This document shows positions 44,962-54,913 of a stretch of 64,000 bases of DNA, piece by piece. Under the pieces are notes generated by a model that did not search any database, had not been told where the DNA came from, and saw only the letters and a list, made by a program, of their open reading frames with translations. A program made the position numbers and the translations under genes. Source of the stretch: Chaetoderma sp. LZ-2023a (taxonomy: Eukaryota > Mollusca > Caudofoveata > Chaetodermatida > Chaetodermatidae); contig CM067371.1 of assembly GCA_034401795.1 (NCBI GenBank), positions 78,281,333 to 78,345,332 of the forward strand, read 5' to 3'. Each line of letters opens with the position of its first letter. Positions within the stretch are counted from its first letter, which is position 1.

Positions 44962-46365
44962 CTACTCTCTCGAGATGGATAAACATATCCTATCTCTAGA
45001 TCGAAGAACATGTCCAGGTAAACAACCTTCTTGGATGGAGTCAGCTCTGACTTTTGAAAGTTGATTATCCGGCCTAGATCTGTAAGAGTTTTCAAAACTA
45101 TCTCCAGATTTGCTGATAGACTTTTTTGAGTGTGTGCTTTTTAACAGCCAGTCGTCTATGTACGTGTGGATTGCTATGTGTCTCCTGCAGAGGTATGACA
45201 TCATAGCTTGGACCACTCGAGTGAAGACCCGAGGAGCCGTCGATATACCAAATGGGAGAACCCTAAATTCCCATTGGCAGCCCTGAAATGCAAATCTCAG
45301 GAACCGACAAAAGCTCTTCGCAATGGGAATGTGAAAATAGGCATCTTTTAGATCTATTGATGCTGTCCACATTCCCTTCCTCAATCCTGCTAACACCGTT
45401 CTCACACTTTCCATTTTGAAACTTGGTGTGAGGATAAACCTGTTGGAAGGTTTGAGGTTGAGAATTGGTCTCCACCCTCCAGTGCGTTTTGTCACTAGGA
45501 ACACGGTTGAATAATAACCCGGACATTTTTGTGCCGGTTGCATAGCGTGTTTTAGTATGAGGGATTGAATTTCTTCCTCTACGCACAACCGTTGATCTGG
45601 ATCTCTTGGATTTTGAGTCCAGATCGGAACCAGAGACAGGCACAATGGCTGATTTGAAATCCAGTCGGGATGGTAACCGACTGAAAGCCATCGCAAGACT
45701 GAGCGGTCCTGAGTAACCCGCTCCCACTCTCGCATGTGGAAGGCCAGACAGCCTCCCACGGGTGCACCTAAGGATTGAGGTGGACCCGAGAAGTGCAAGA
45801 GAAGCCCTGTCTCTGGTGGCTGTCCTAGCAGCACTGGTGTGGTCTTTTTGAGAGGCGACCCATCAGGTTCGGCTCCCACGACCAGAACCCCGCGCTCCTC
45901 TACCAGCGCCACGTGCACCTCGGTACAGGCTGTCTGGCGGGTTGCGCTGGAGGAGCCTGCGCTCCCCCATAGCTGGCTTACGCTGTCAGTGCCGTGGCCA
46001 ATGCTGCGTAGGTGGTTGGCTTCTGACAAGGCCACCACCACCTCTAGCCTGCTACGGGTGGAAGGCAGGGGGCGCTGCTCGAACACGCTCCCTGCGGAGC
46101 ACTTCAAACTGCTCTCGTAGCGCCCCTCTGGTTGTTCACCAGGTTTACGGTTTGTTGAGCCTTCATCTCCAAACAACCCTGGACCTGCCATCGGCGTCTG
46201 AAGAAGCCAATTGTACAGGTCCTGCGAGGGGCACAAATTGTCAAGGGCAAATGTGTGCCTCGCCCGTAAACTCCTGGTTACGGATCTCGTCATGCAGTCC
46301 AGAGCCAGGTTAATGCCGTCCTGGATAGCTCTCTGGACTGCAAGAGGAGAAGTTTGGCAGGCCAC
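44962..46365 (-). pseudogene. Gag C-terminus fused in frame to RT, DIRS D
   Basis: A 467-codon open frame begins with gag-like sequence (AVQRAIQDGINLALDCMTRS, MAGPGLFGDEGS). It passes without a stop into RT: LSLVPIWTQNPRDPDQRL, GGWRPILNLKPSNRFILTP, ASIDLKDAYFHIPIAKSF, FGISTAPRVFTRVVQAM and IHTYIDDWLLKS. The frame breaks soon after YIDD (about 45130). In families 1 and 2 gag and RT lie in separate frames. Whether this fusion is original to family 3 or the result of an indel cannot be decided from one copy. Confidence 0.78.
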
Positions 46366-47471
46366 GGATGCTGCTACTACCCCCTGTAGCAGCTGGGGAA
46401 ATGTGCGAGAACCGAGATGGCTCCTCTCATACTTTCTTCCGTGTCCCGCAGCGCAGAATTAGCATTCCGCAGGGCGCTAGCGCACAAGGGTCCCGTGTCA
46501 GACTGGGACCCAGGCCGCGTGTCTTCGCCCAAAGCCGCACAGTCATCCGTGCAAGGCTTTGGAATGACGCCATACTTATACGGCAGCGTCGTGCCACCTC
46601 GCGAGGGGCCTTCGCAAGGCACCCTTTCGGCAGAATGGACGTCTCTGCCGCAGCGAACATATCAACGATATGCTCCGCACACGGCAGAGATGGCATGGTG
46701 CTCGTCACCGGTTTCCCTCCAAACCATGGGCGCTGGTCCTGCTGGGAAGCCGGTGGATCCACCTGGAGTTCTAGCTTGATGTTCACCAGCCATTGGCAAG
46801 CATCCAACCAGTCTTCCATGGGGGCCACCTGTGAATGTTCGACGAGCCTAGGACCTTCGTCGTCCTCAACCACATTCACTGGTGGGGTAATGGCCGGAGC
46901 TGAAGATACTCCTGGATAGCCAGGGAAGCCATACAGACCCGCAAGGGATGGCATGGCTTGCGCCGTGGCTATTCCAGGAGCCGGATCTACAGCGTCATGG
47001 GGGGGGGGGCTAAAAACATGACGTCACAGTCCGGGCCTTCATCACGGTAACTCTTGGCAAGCCGAGGGATACGGTATGGACGGCCATCGGCTCCTAGCCG
47101 TTAAGCACACTCTCAAAGAAGTAGTTCCATGGAAAAGGTCACCCATGGGGCCCCGTGGGGGTCCATGGGAATCCATTTCCATGGCCATCGACTCATCAGT
47201 AGGCCATAACAGTGTCCTCTTCTTCCTGCCCAGAAAGATTAGAAGCCAAGCTTGAAAAGGGATCAAGCTCGGCCTGGGCAGGAGGGGTATCACATGAGGC
47301 GCTGATACCCTTATCCTTAGGCTGCTCTAGAGCACTCGATAAGCGAGCGCCAGAGGCCATGGCTTTCGCTCCTGGGTCCACGGGCGAGGCAAGTCTCAGC
47401 GCCGGACCAACGGGAGCCGTCTCTGGATCTATAACGAATACTGGTTTGCTAAGAGAACCAGACCCAAAAAC
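46366..47471 (-). pseudogene. Gag middle region of DIRS D
   Basis: Frames 46427-46954 (FPGYPGVSSAPAITPPVNVV, AEHIVDMFAAAETSILPKG) and 47196-47486 (FPAVFGSGSLSKPVFVIDPE, LDPFSSLASNLSGQEEEDTV). It is GC-rich and proline/alanine-rich with an acidic block, comparable in style to the family 1 and 2 gags. A G9 run at 46998 and stops near 47000-47190 break it. Confidence 0.65.
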
Positions 47472-47785
47472 TGCAGGAAATGTCAATTTCCCTTTCTCCG
47501 AGATCTAACAATACTCACCATTCTGTTACTTCTGATATACAGCTGGCCCTGACAGCGGCTCTAGGATTATAGACTTAGAAAGCTTTACCGACTCCTGGGA
47601 ACCGGGTACCCGGCTCGGCGGCTCCCCACTGCCGAGTACCCGTTTACCATAGAGCTCATATTGTTTGCATAGCCACCAAACAAGAGAAAACTATGGCTTG
47701 CCTCCGTGGGGCTGGGAGGCTGGGTCCGTAACAGAATGGTGAGTATTGTTAGATCTCGGAGAAAGGGAAATTGACATTTCCTGCA
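47472..47785. repeat. Inverted terminal-repeat module with 38-bp inverted flank duplication beside DIRS E
   Basis: Perfect 57-bp inverted arms, 47472-47528 and 47729-47785, surround 200 bp. The outer 38 bp of each arm is copy D gag sequence (the E target), and the inner 19 bp is the family-2 tip AATACTCACCATTCTGTTA. The interior is an inverted family-2 terminal repeat (to about 47667, matching 54380-54530), then about 55 bp ending GGGGCTGGGAGGCTGGGTCC. The 3' tip of E starts immediately at 47786 with TTCTCCTTCGATCAATACTC. Confidence 0.88.
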
Positions 47786-48329
47786 TTCTCCTTCGATCAA
47801 TACTCACCATTCTGTTACTTCTGATATACACCAGATTTGATCAGTAACCTGGTGGGAAGGGGCAAGCCATAAATGCTAATTTTGCCCCTTGGAGAAAGAT
47901 TTTAGACTTCAAACTTGACTAACGGAGACCTAAAAGGACCGTCAAGTTCACGGAACCGAATCACATTCGCGTCACAGCCCCCCCCCCCCTTTTTCCTCCT
48001 AAGAAAAGGGAGAGAACTAACGAACATGTATCTCGCCTGAAACACCAATATGCCAAGAGGGTTAACTACTCCCTGCATATCGCTTGTATTAGCCTGGGAA
48101 TGAGCATGAATATATAAGATGAATGAACATGATACATATACATAATACAAAAAACTCTCACTTGTTGAATTACCTTATGATAACAGGACTTCAGACGTAC
48201 CGCCTACAACCATACACCGGTTCGGCCATCAGTGACACAATCTGGTTGACATCCTCTCGCTTGACCATGCCTGCTTTAGGTTCTTTTCTTACCAAAGTGA
48301 AAAAAGGGGAAAAGCAGTGTGGTCACTAA
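47786..48329 (-). other. 3' UTR and 3' terminal repeat of DIRS E
   Basis: Tip, then non-coding sequence with a C11 run (47979-47989) and CCTGGGAATGAGCATGAATAT, shared with D2. In the sense direction the tip reads ATGGTGAGTATTG, a good match to a 5' splice donor. Confidence 0.75.
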
Positions 48330-49883
48330 CTATCGTTTCAAAACAGCTAAAGCGAGTGGATTGGCTGAGTCTGACACATCCCTCATATAGTAATCCGTAA
48401 ATGAGGACTCACAGTGCCATTGTGCAACGGCCATGATGTCCTCTAACGGAACACCATTGTAAAGGGCGGTCGAGGCGGCTATTCCTCTAACATCGTGTGC
48501 CCTTACGCCCTGCACCTGGTGCCCAGTCGCCATCTCATGAGTAGTCTGAATGCATTCGACCACCCAACGAGAGATAGTATCCATGGATGCGGCGCCATAA
48601 GGCTTTTTATGGCTGATCCACAGATGTCTATCGTTCGACCGTAACGAGTCAGTCCGTTTCTTGTACTTAGTCAAAGCACGGACCGGGCACCAGACACTGG
48701 CATCACGATCAAACCTGGTTAACTTCGGTATAATGATCGGTTTGCCGGGATATCTCAAAGATTGGTTCTTTGACATAAATTCTGCTCTTGGCAGAAGACG
48801 CAGACCCTCTCCAGAAACAATAAATCGGTTCCTCTCTGCCGAAAGCGCATGGATCTCACTGCGCCTTCTAGCTGAGGAAGCTGCCAATAGAAAGACCGCC
48901 TTTAGAGTCAAATGCTTTAGACTAGCCGAACGCAACGGTTCGAATGGGTGCTTGGCCAGTACATTAAGCACTAAAGATAGACTCCAGGCTGGAATGACTA
49001 CCGGTTGTCTCGGGCGGAGATTGCTCATTCCCTTCAACATCACGTTTAACTGGGCCACCTCTGGACTATCCCTGTTGGCTAGACAAGGGATAACTGATGC
49101 CAAAGCTGACTTGTATCCAGCAATTGTGACGGGAGCTAGTCCTATAAAGAACAGCTCACAGAGAAAGTCTGCTATTTGCTGAATAGTGGATTGAAAGGTA
49201 TCAATACCCTTTTCTTCACACCAGTCTGCAAATCTGTTAACCTTGTTGTTATATGACTTGAAGGTTGACCTCCTTCTCGCAGCCGCGATGAAATCAGCAG
49301 CCTGTCGAGAAAAGCCTTCCGACGTGGAACGTTGTTTGACAACATCCACGCAGTCAATTTGAACATTTCGGGACGCTCGTGTAGGAAGCGTCCCTTGGCC
49401 TGGGAGATTATGTTCGGAATCTCGGGCAACTGCACAGGATTTTCCACCAGCAGATCTAGAAGATCCGTGAACCACGCCCTGCTCGGCCAATACGGCGCTA
49501 TTAGCAGGACCAGACACGGTTCCTCCCTGACCTTCACCAATACCTTCGGTAGAAGAATGGTGGGTGGATACGCGTAAGCGTGCATCCCTCTCCAGCTTAT
49601 CGCCAGAGCGTCTGTATCGACGGCATTTGGATCTGGAATCGGCGAGACATATGTCATGATTTGAGCATTTTCCTTTGTGGCGAACAAGTCCACGTTGGGT
49701 TTGCCCCAATGCTCGAAGATCCGTCGTAGAACTGGAGGGTTGAGGGACCATTCTGTTGGCAGGATTCTCTGTCTGCGAGACAAAGCATCCGCCAGAATGT
49801 TCAATCGGCCAGGAATATGAGCTGCTTTCAAAACAACCGAGTAATTCCTGCACCATTGAATCAAGTGCCACACCCTGATGCAC
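48330..49883 (-). CDS. Tyrosine recombinase of DIRS E, apparently complete
   Basis: Open frame of 517 codons; the recombinase proper begins around NVQIDCVDVVKQRSTSEGFS. The core-binding domain is AARRRSTFKSYNNKVNRFAD onward. Catalytic motifs are SARRRSEIHALSAE (Arg), RAHDVRGIAAST (His-x-x-Arg), AQWHCESSF (Trp-His) and DYYMRD (likely nucleophile Tyr). The active-site set R..H-x-x-R..W/H..Y is intact. It would catalyse integration of the circular element DNA. The frame overlaps the end of RT/RNase H. The first part upstream of NVQID is the other-frame reading of the RT/RH tail, so the true start is uncertain. Confidence 0.88.
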   Translation of the reverse strand: MHQGVALDSMVQELLGCFESSSYSWPIEHSGGCFVSQTENPANRMVPQPSSSTTDLRALGQTQRGLVRHKGKCSNHDICLADSRSKCRRYRRSGDKLERDARLRVSTHHSSTEGIGEGQGGTVSGPANSAVLAEQGVVHGSSRSAGGKSCAVARDSEHNLPGQGTLPTRASRNVQIDCVDVVKQRSTSEGFSRQAADFIAAARRRSTFKSYNNKVNRFADWCEEKGIDTFQSTIQQIADFLCELFFIGLAPVTIAGYKSALASVIPCLANRDSPEVAQLNVMLKGMSNLRPRQPVVIPAWSLSLVLNVLAKHPFEPLRSASLKHLTLKAVFLLAASSARRRSEIHALSAERNRFIVSGEGLRLLPRAEFMSKNQSLRYPGKPIIIPKLTRFDRDASVWCPVRALTKYKKRTDSLRSNDRHLWISHKKPYGAASMDTISRWVVECIQTTHEMATGHQVQGVRAHDVRGIAASTALYNGVPLEDIMAVAQWHCESSFTDYYMRDVSDSANPLALAVLKR

Positions 49884-51471
49884 ACCCTCCTTGGCGATTT
49901 ATATATGATACTACTGTCGAATTGTCCGACCGTATCAATATCACCTTGCCCCTGATCATCGGAAGGAACTCTTCCAACGCCAGTTCCACTGCCATCATTT
50001 CCAACAGATTGATATGCAGCTGACTCTCCGGGAGAGTCCATGTGCCCGAGACCTGGTGTTCTCCCAGGCAGGCACCCCACCCTTCCAGCGATGCATCCGT
50101 GTAAACGGACAGCTGGGGGTGGGGTAGGTGCAGCGAAACCCCTATTAGGAGATTCTGACGCTGTTTCCACCATAGAAGATGCGATATTATCGGCTCCAAA
50201 ACTGGCACCAGTTTTGACAGGGGTTCTGTTCTCTGTTTCCACAGAGACATCAGATACAACTGGATAGGTCTTCGCATTAGAGCAGCGTACGGGATAACCT
50301 GCTCCATGGAGACCATCATGCCCAGCATCTGAAGGAACCGCCTTGCCTGAATGTGGTTTCCCACTCGAAAACTCCCGAGGATGGCTAACAGAGACACCAC
50401 TCTGGGCTCTGACGGGTAAACCCTGCCCTCCTCGAGGTCGAATCGCATCCCCAAATAAACGAAATGTTGAGTGGGTGTCAACTCGGATTTCTCCTTGTTG
50501 ACTATCCAGCCTAGATCTGAAAGTAACTTCAGAGTCAGAGCAGTATCCACGTTCAACCTGGCTGCCGAGTCTGCCTTGAGCAGCCAGTCGTCTATGTAGG
50601 TGTGTAGCGCCACGTTCTCTTTTCTGAGAAACGCTGTCACCGCAAGGACCACTCTTGTGAAAACCCTCGGAGCTGTCGACAGGCCAAACGGGAGAACTGT
50701 AAACTCCCATACTTGATTCTGAAACGCAAATCTCAGAAACCTGTGCCAACTCCGAGTGATCGGAATGTGGAAATATGCATCTTTCAGATCGATCGATACA
50801 CACCACATTCCTTTCCTCAATCCCGCCATTACCGACCTCGGTGTTTCCATCTGGAACCGAGGCGTATGGATAAACCAATTTAATGGCCTGAGATTGAGTA
50901 TGGGTCTCCATCCCCCCGTGCTCTTGGGGACAAGGAACATGTTTGAATAGAAGCCTGGAGTGTTCCGGTTTGCTGGTTTTATTGCTCCCTTCAGAAGCAA
51001 ACCCGACACTTCCTTTTGAACGGCTTCTAACTTGTCTGGCTCCCTTGGTACGGGTGTCCAGACTGGTGCCAAAGACAGATTTTGTGGCGGAAAGTCCCAC
51101 CACTCCGGCATGTAACCCTGGGATAACCATCCCAGGACCAGACTGTCTGACGTCACACCTCGCCAAACCTCGACGAAACGCATGAGCCTTCCACCCACCA
51201 TAGACGCCTCGACGTCTAACGGGGTTGTCCGGCTCGCAGTCCGCACCCCCCCCCCCCCCTTTCTTAACGAGAGAGAGTGAGAACCATTTTGTTCTAGGTA
51301 CGACGGGTATAACTGGCACCGCTGTTCCTGTCGCACAGGTGCGGTCCAGGCGGATATGAAGGGAGCTTGCGTACCCTCAGGTACGCTTCGGCCCCTTCTG
51401 TCCGCCCTTTGAGGCCTTACCCTTACCCTTCCCCTTGCCCTTACCACCTCTAGGGCGGTCAGGAGCAACAT
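49172..51471 (-). CDS. Reverse transcriptase/RNase H of DIRS E, one frameshift
   Basis: RT in the 49861-51471 frame: APVWTPVPREPDKLEAVQKE, GGWRPILNLRPLNWFIHTP, VSIDLKDAYFHIPITRSW, FGLSTAPRVFTRVVLAV and LHTYIDDWLLKADSAARL (YIDD codons 50587-50598). RNase H reads VYTDASLEGWGACLGEHQ and ILIRSDNSTVVSYINRQGG. Near 49885 a deletion (against D2, in the bases coding ...QGGTKS) shifts the frame. The continuation AAHIPGRLNILADALSRR and KPNVDLFATKENAQIMTYVS runs in the 49172-51319 frame. A C14 run (51246-51259; G14 in the sense strand) lies near the N-terminus, where two frames alternate. Apart from these, all catalytic residues are present. Confidence 0.88.
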
Positions 51472-53478
51472 TGGGGAGGGTAGGCGCCTCTACAGCCTTC
51501 CTGGGTTTCTTCGCCGGCGGCGGCTCCGAGAACCCAGCCGAAACAGACGTCGCAATAGGCCTGGCTTTCGCCTTGCCCTTATGCTTTTTCTGTTTCTTTG
51601 AAGGCTGTCCGGTTAGCGGCTTGCCCACAGCCCCTAGTGCGTGCGCTTGCCGCACCAGCTCTAGCTGGAGATTTACCGCTAACCGATTCTGCGCAATACT
51701 GGCGGTGTCCTCTAAGATGGCCCACGCTTGGCCACCAAAGATGCTAGGCCCTGTCAGGGGCGTCCCAAGAAGACGCTCCCTGACTGCCGTAGCCGGACGC
51801 ATATGGTCAATGACCATTTGCCTCCTGGACTTCGTCACACGCGCTTGCACCCTTGCCAATGCGTCCATTGACAGCACCAAGCCGTCATTAACGCACGATA
51901 GCGCCACAGGTGGCACAGGGTGGCCTACCCCCGCTTCAGCCCACACCGACTGAAGTAGACGATAGGAGTGATTGACAGCGCTCATGGCTGCCCTCACACC
52001 CTCATCGCATAGGGCCAGGACTTCTTCCTGGTGTACCTGGGCCTTATCCACTAGTGCCGGACCGGGACCACCCGACCCGGCACTCTGGATGCACAGTACC
52101 CATCGGTCATCCTCCGTGACCGACGGGACTACAGCATACCTGTCGTATTCACCCCGCGGAATACGGCACCTTGCCCGCACCTCCCTGGAGGCCGCAGGGA
52201 GCTGACCCTTGGTCATTAGTTGTTTACTATAAATAGCATCCAACAAATCAATGAACCAAAAATCAAAATCCCCGTCCTAATCGACGCAACCGACGGACGG
52301 GGCGCATCTTCATCGGCCGTGGCCGAAACCACAGACGGGTCAACTCTGGCTAGCCACGCCAGAGCATCAGACCAGTCTAACTCCGAAGAAGATACCCCCG
52401 CAAACACGTCACCCGTTGACATGCTTACAGGTCTGCCAGCCATGGCCTCCCGGCCAGGAGCCACGGCTGACACGCCAGGCACTCCGCTACCACATGGTTC
52501 CGCCGCCACCCCATGAAACACTCCGGTCCATGGAGTAGGTCCGCACGGAAAACCGTACGGACCCGTAACCGTCGCGGAACCATAGCCGGCCACGGGCGCC
52601 AACGGCACCCCATGTCCGGCTGCCGGACCAGGCGAGATAGGTGAGTACCACGCCTGGCCCGGCACACCGGTTCCCCTGACGGCTGGTGACAAACCAAGCC
52701 GCGCGGAACCGGTGCACGGTAACGGATTGCCCTCAGCCGCAGGCGGAGCCGCTGACCTGGCTTGCGCCAAACCAGACAAATGGAGGCCGGTTCCGTCCAG
52801 GACGGAATCAACCTCCATATTCTCCACCTGCGGCTTCACGGGCCGCAGCAACCTCTCCTCCTCGGCCTCATCGTCTTCAGACTCCGAAGAGCCGTCACTA
52901 GACGAATAAACCGTGGAGCCATCCTGGCGGACGGCTCCCACACCTGACGGACCGGCCACCGCTACTGGACCACCCGGAGGTGGCCGCAGAGAGACAGAAC
53001 CCGTCTGGCCGAAGCCAGACGGACCCGCCAGGGGGCTGTACGAGACGGCCCCCTCGGTAACCAGTCCAGAATCCTGTCCGAAGACAGGATCCGTACCAGG
53101 CATGGGGAGAAACTGCCCCCCAACCTTTGGTAGCAGGGACGACACCAGCGTGGGCAGAACGCTATGCAGAAAACCCTGCATAGCCGGACCAAACCACGCC
53201 GGCGGTGCCATCTCCGCCACCTCCAGCTGGGGACGTGGAGCACCCCCACCGGCCGAACCGGGCGCTCCACGATTTCCTCTCGGACCGCCTGACCCCGCGT
53301 CAGACCCAGCCAAGTCCTTCTGGGCAAGGAACTTAACCATCGTTTCGACGGACCACACTGCACAAACATTACACCTATGATCTATATTACACAGGGCACA
53401 CCTAAAACAGACATGGTCCTTGAACATTACACGGACAAACTTATGGCAGTCGTCACATGATGGCGGGGCTGGCTTGGC
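51377..53478 (-). CDS. Gag-like protein of DIRS E, one frameshift
   Basis: It starts after a 3' splice site TTATTTTATAG (exon from 53478). The N-terminus is AKPAPPSCDDCHKFVRVMFK followed by a cysteine cluster fitting C-x2-C-x12-C-x2-C-x2-C-x5-C-x2-C. A Gly/Pro/Ser-rich region with acidic SSSDGSSESEDDEAEEE follows, then a helical part (MLDAIYSKQLM..EVRARCRIPRGEYDRYAVV). It ends with a very basic Lys/Gly tail (KKQKKHKGKAKARP, GKGKGKGKGKASKGGQKG). Frames 52216-53427 and 51377-52246 overlap near 52230, so one frameshift is needed. RNA packaging is the expected role, inferred from composition and position. Confidence 0.78.
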
Positions 53479-54548
53479 CTATAAAATAAGCACAAACCTA
53501 CAATAAACAAGCGGAACGAGACACGGATGGAAGGCAGACAATTAATTTTCAAATATTTTGACTCATAAATTAACCGTAACCTCCCGCACCCCACCCCGCC
53601 ACGTTACAACAACGATCGCATTGATTATGACGACAAGAACGCGGCGGGCACAACACACCCATAATAGATCCTACAGGATGTGTAACGGCTCCAGGAATCA
53701 TATCGCATAGCATTCAGGGTATATTTACTAATCAATATAAATTATACTCCTAACGAACGCAGCACGATATGTGAAGAAAACAACAAAATGTATAACAACT
53801 GCTGTCTCACACGGTAAAACCGCAGACCACGCATCTACTCAAGAATTTTGAAACCACCGATCATTGCAAACCGATCGTGATCGCACGTAAACTTGATCAT
53901 TCTAAAGTTTCCGGTACCATTTTTTAGTACGCAGCACCCAGAACAAGATGCGCGAATTAATGAAAAAATTTTTCTTCACATAAACATCCGAGCGACCGGG
54001 TGTGACGTCACCCGCTCGGATTCTACGGAGAACGACGTCAGCCGATATTCGTGTTAGAAATACCGTAGCAAACACCTATTTTCATATCTGCCGATCGCCT
54101 GTTGGGGTTTAAAGAAGGCGATCGTCTGGCATATATCGTTGCTAGCACACGTCCCAGATTCTATGGGGTTAGAAATTGGAACATGCGACACAACAAAATT
54201 TAGAGACCTAAGTCTTTTAACTATGGATATAAAGAACAATACAACCTGGTTATCTTGGGCGGTATTCTCCATAGTCCTTAGTTATCCTTTCAGAACACAC
54301 AAACTATCACTGATTAAAGACTTAGATTCTTTTAAAAAACACTAAAATCCTTAATGCGAAAAGCATGTATTGCACTTGTTGCTATGCAAACAAGAATGAG
54401 CTCTATGGTAAACGGGTACTCGGCAGTGGGGAGCCGGGTACCCGGTTCCCAGGAGTCGGTAAAGCTTTCTAAGTCTATAATCCTAGAGCCGCTGTCAGGG
54501 CCAGCTGTATATCAGAAGTAACAGAATGGTGAGTATTGATCGAAGGAG
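53479..54548 (-). other. 5' leader and terminal repeat of DIRS E
   Basis: Non-coding. It contains GTGACGTCACCCGCTCGGATTC (53999 onward) and the terminal repeat 54380-54548 (GAGCTCTATGGTAAACGGG, GAGCCGGGTACCCGG, TTTCTAAGTCTATAATCC), whose inverted copy is the module at 47510-47667. Copy F has the same leader at 60180-60502. Confidence 0.8.
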
Positions 54549-54913
54549 AAGGGAACACTCTGTCCCGGAGAAAATGAAGAAGACAATGACGAACCTGACC
54601 TACGAAGCAACTCCGGGACAAGATCCGTGATCGTCTTCTTCATTTCTCCCATCATTTCAAGACGGAAGGCCTCCATGTCTGGCATGGATGCCTTCCTCTT
54701 CTTAACACACTCTTTTTCCAGACGCCTCTTCTCGTCTGCCGCCCGGTCTTTTACCTGCTGATTTAAAAAATCAGTTAACACCTCCACCGGCCACGACTAA
54801 CACACATGGCAATTTAGAAGAGGCCTGCACGTACTGCACTTAGTGCAGTCATGAGGGGAAAAGCGGGCCTTCACAAAACGGTGGCAGGAAGGGCATTTGT
54901 TCTCAATTACCCT
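54549..54913 (-). pseudogene. Gag N-terminus of DIRS D, displaced by insertion of E
   Basis: It follows a 3' splice site GTCTTTTCAG (exon from 54913). It reads RVIENKCPSCHRFVKARFSP, then HDCTKCSTCRPLLNCHVC, the same seven-cysteine motif as in B and E with x12 and x5 spacing. After an in-frame TAG comes WPVEVLTDFLNQQVKDRAAD and a charged helix, ELLRRSGSSLSSSFSPGQSV, ending exactly at the right tip of E. The gag resumes at 47471. Confidence 0.8.

Larger units (their letters stand above)
43719..47471 (-). mobile_element. DIRS-type copy D (family 3), main part
   Basis: Minus-strand copy distinct from families 1 and 2. The order is gag, RT, RNase H and the beginning of the recombinase, which is cut at 43719 by D2/filler. 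The gag is interrupted at 47471 by copy E with its module and resumes at 54549-54913. It lies in IARS1 intron 1, sense orientation. Its 5' end may lie as far right as about 59890, where GGTAAGTATACTCTTGATG resembles a terminal-repeat tip. Confidence 0.8.
47786..54548 (-). mobile_element. DIRS-type retrotransposon copy E (family 2), nearly intact, 6.8 kb
   Basis: Bounded by inverted tips TTCTCCTTCGATCAATACTC (47786) and GAGTATTGATCGAAGGAGAA (ends 54548). On the minus strand it has a terminal repeat, a leader of about 900 bp, gag (51377-53478), RT/RNase H (49172-51471), tyrosine recombinase (48330-49883) and a 3' UTR. It is inserted in the gag of copy D, whose two halves are recognisable on either side. 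Only a couple of frame interruptions were seen, so it is the youngest DIRS here. It lies in intron 1 of IARS1, sense orientation. Confidence 0.92.

Noticed and set aside
45839-46919. Long plus-strand ORFs (113-183 codons) over the GC-rich part of DIRS D
   Set aside because: They are the antisense of gag/RT coding sequence, have no recognisable domain, and are explained by low stop-codon frequency in GC-rich DNA.
52220-53380. Plus-strand ORFs opposite the gag of DIRS E (98 and 155 codons)
   Set aside because: Shadow frames of a proline/glycine-rich gag; composition mirrors the minus-strand frame and no homologue is recognised.
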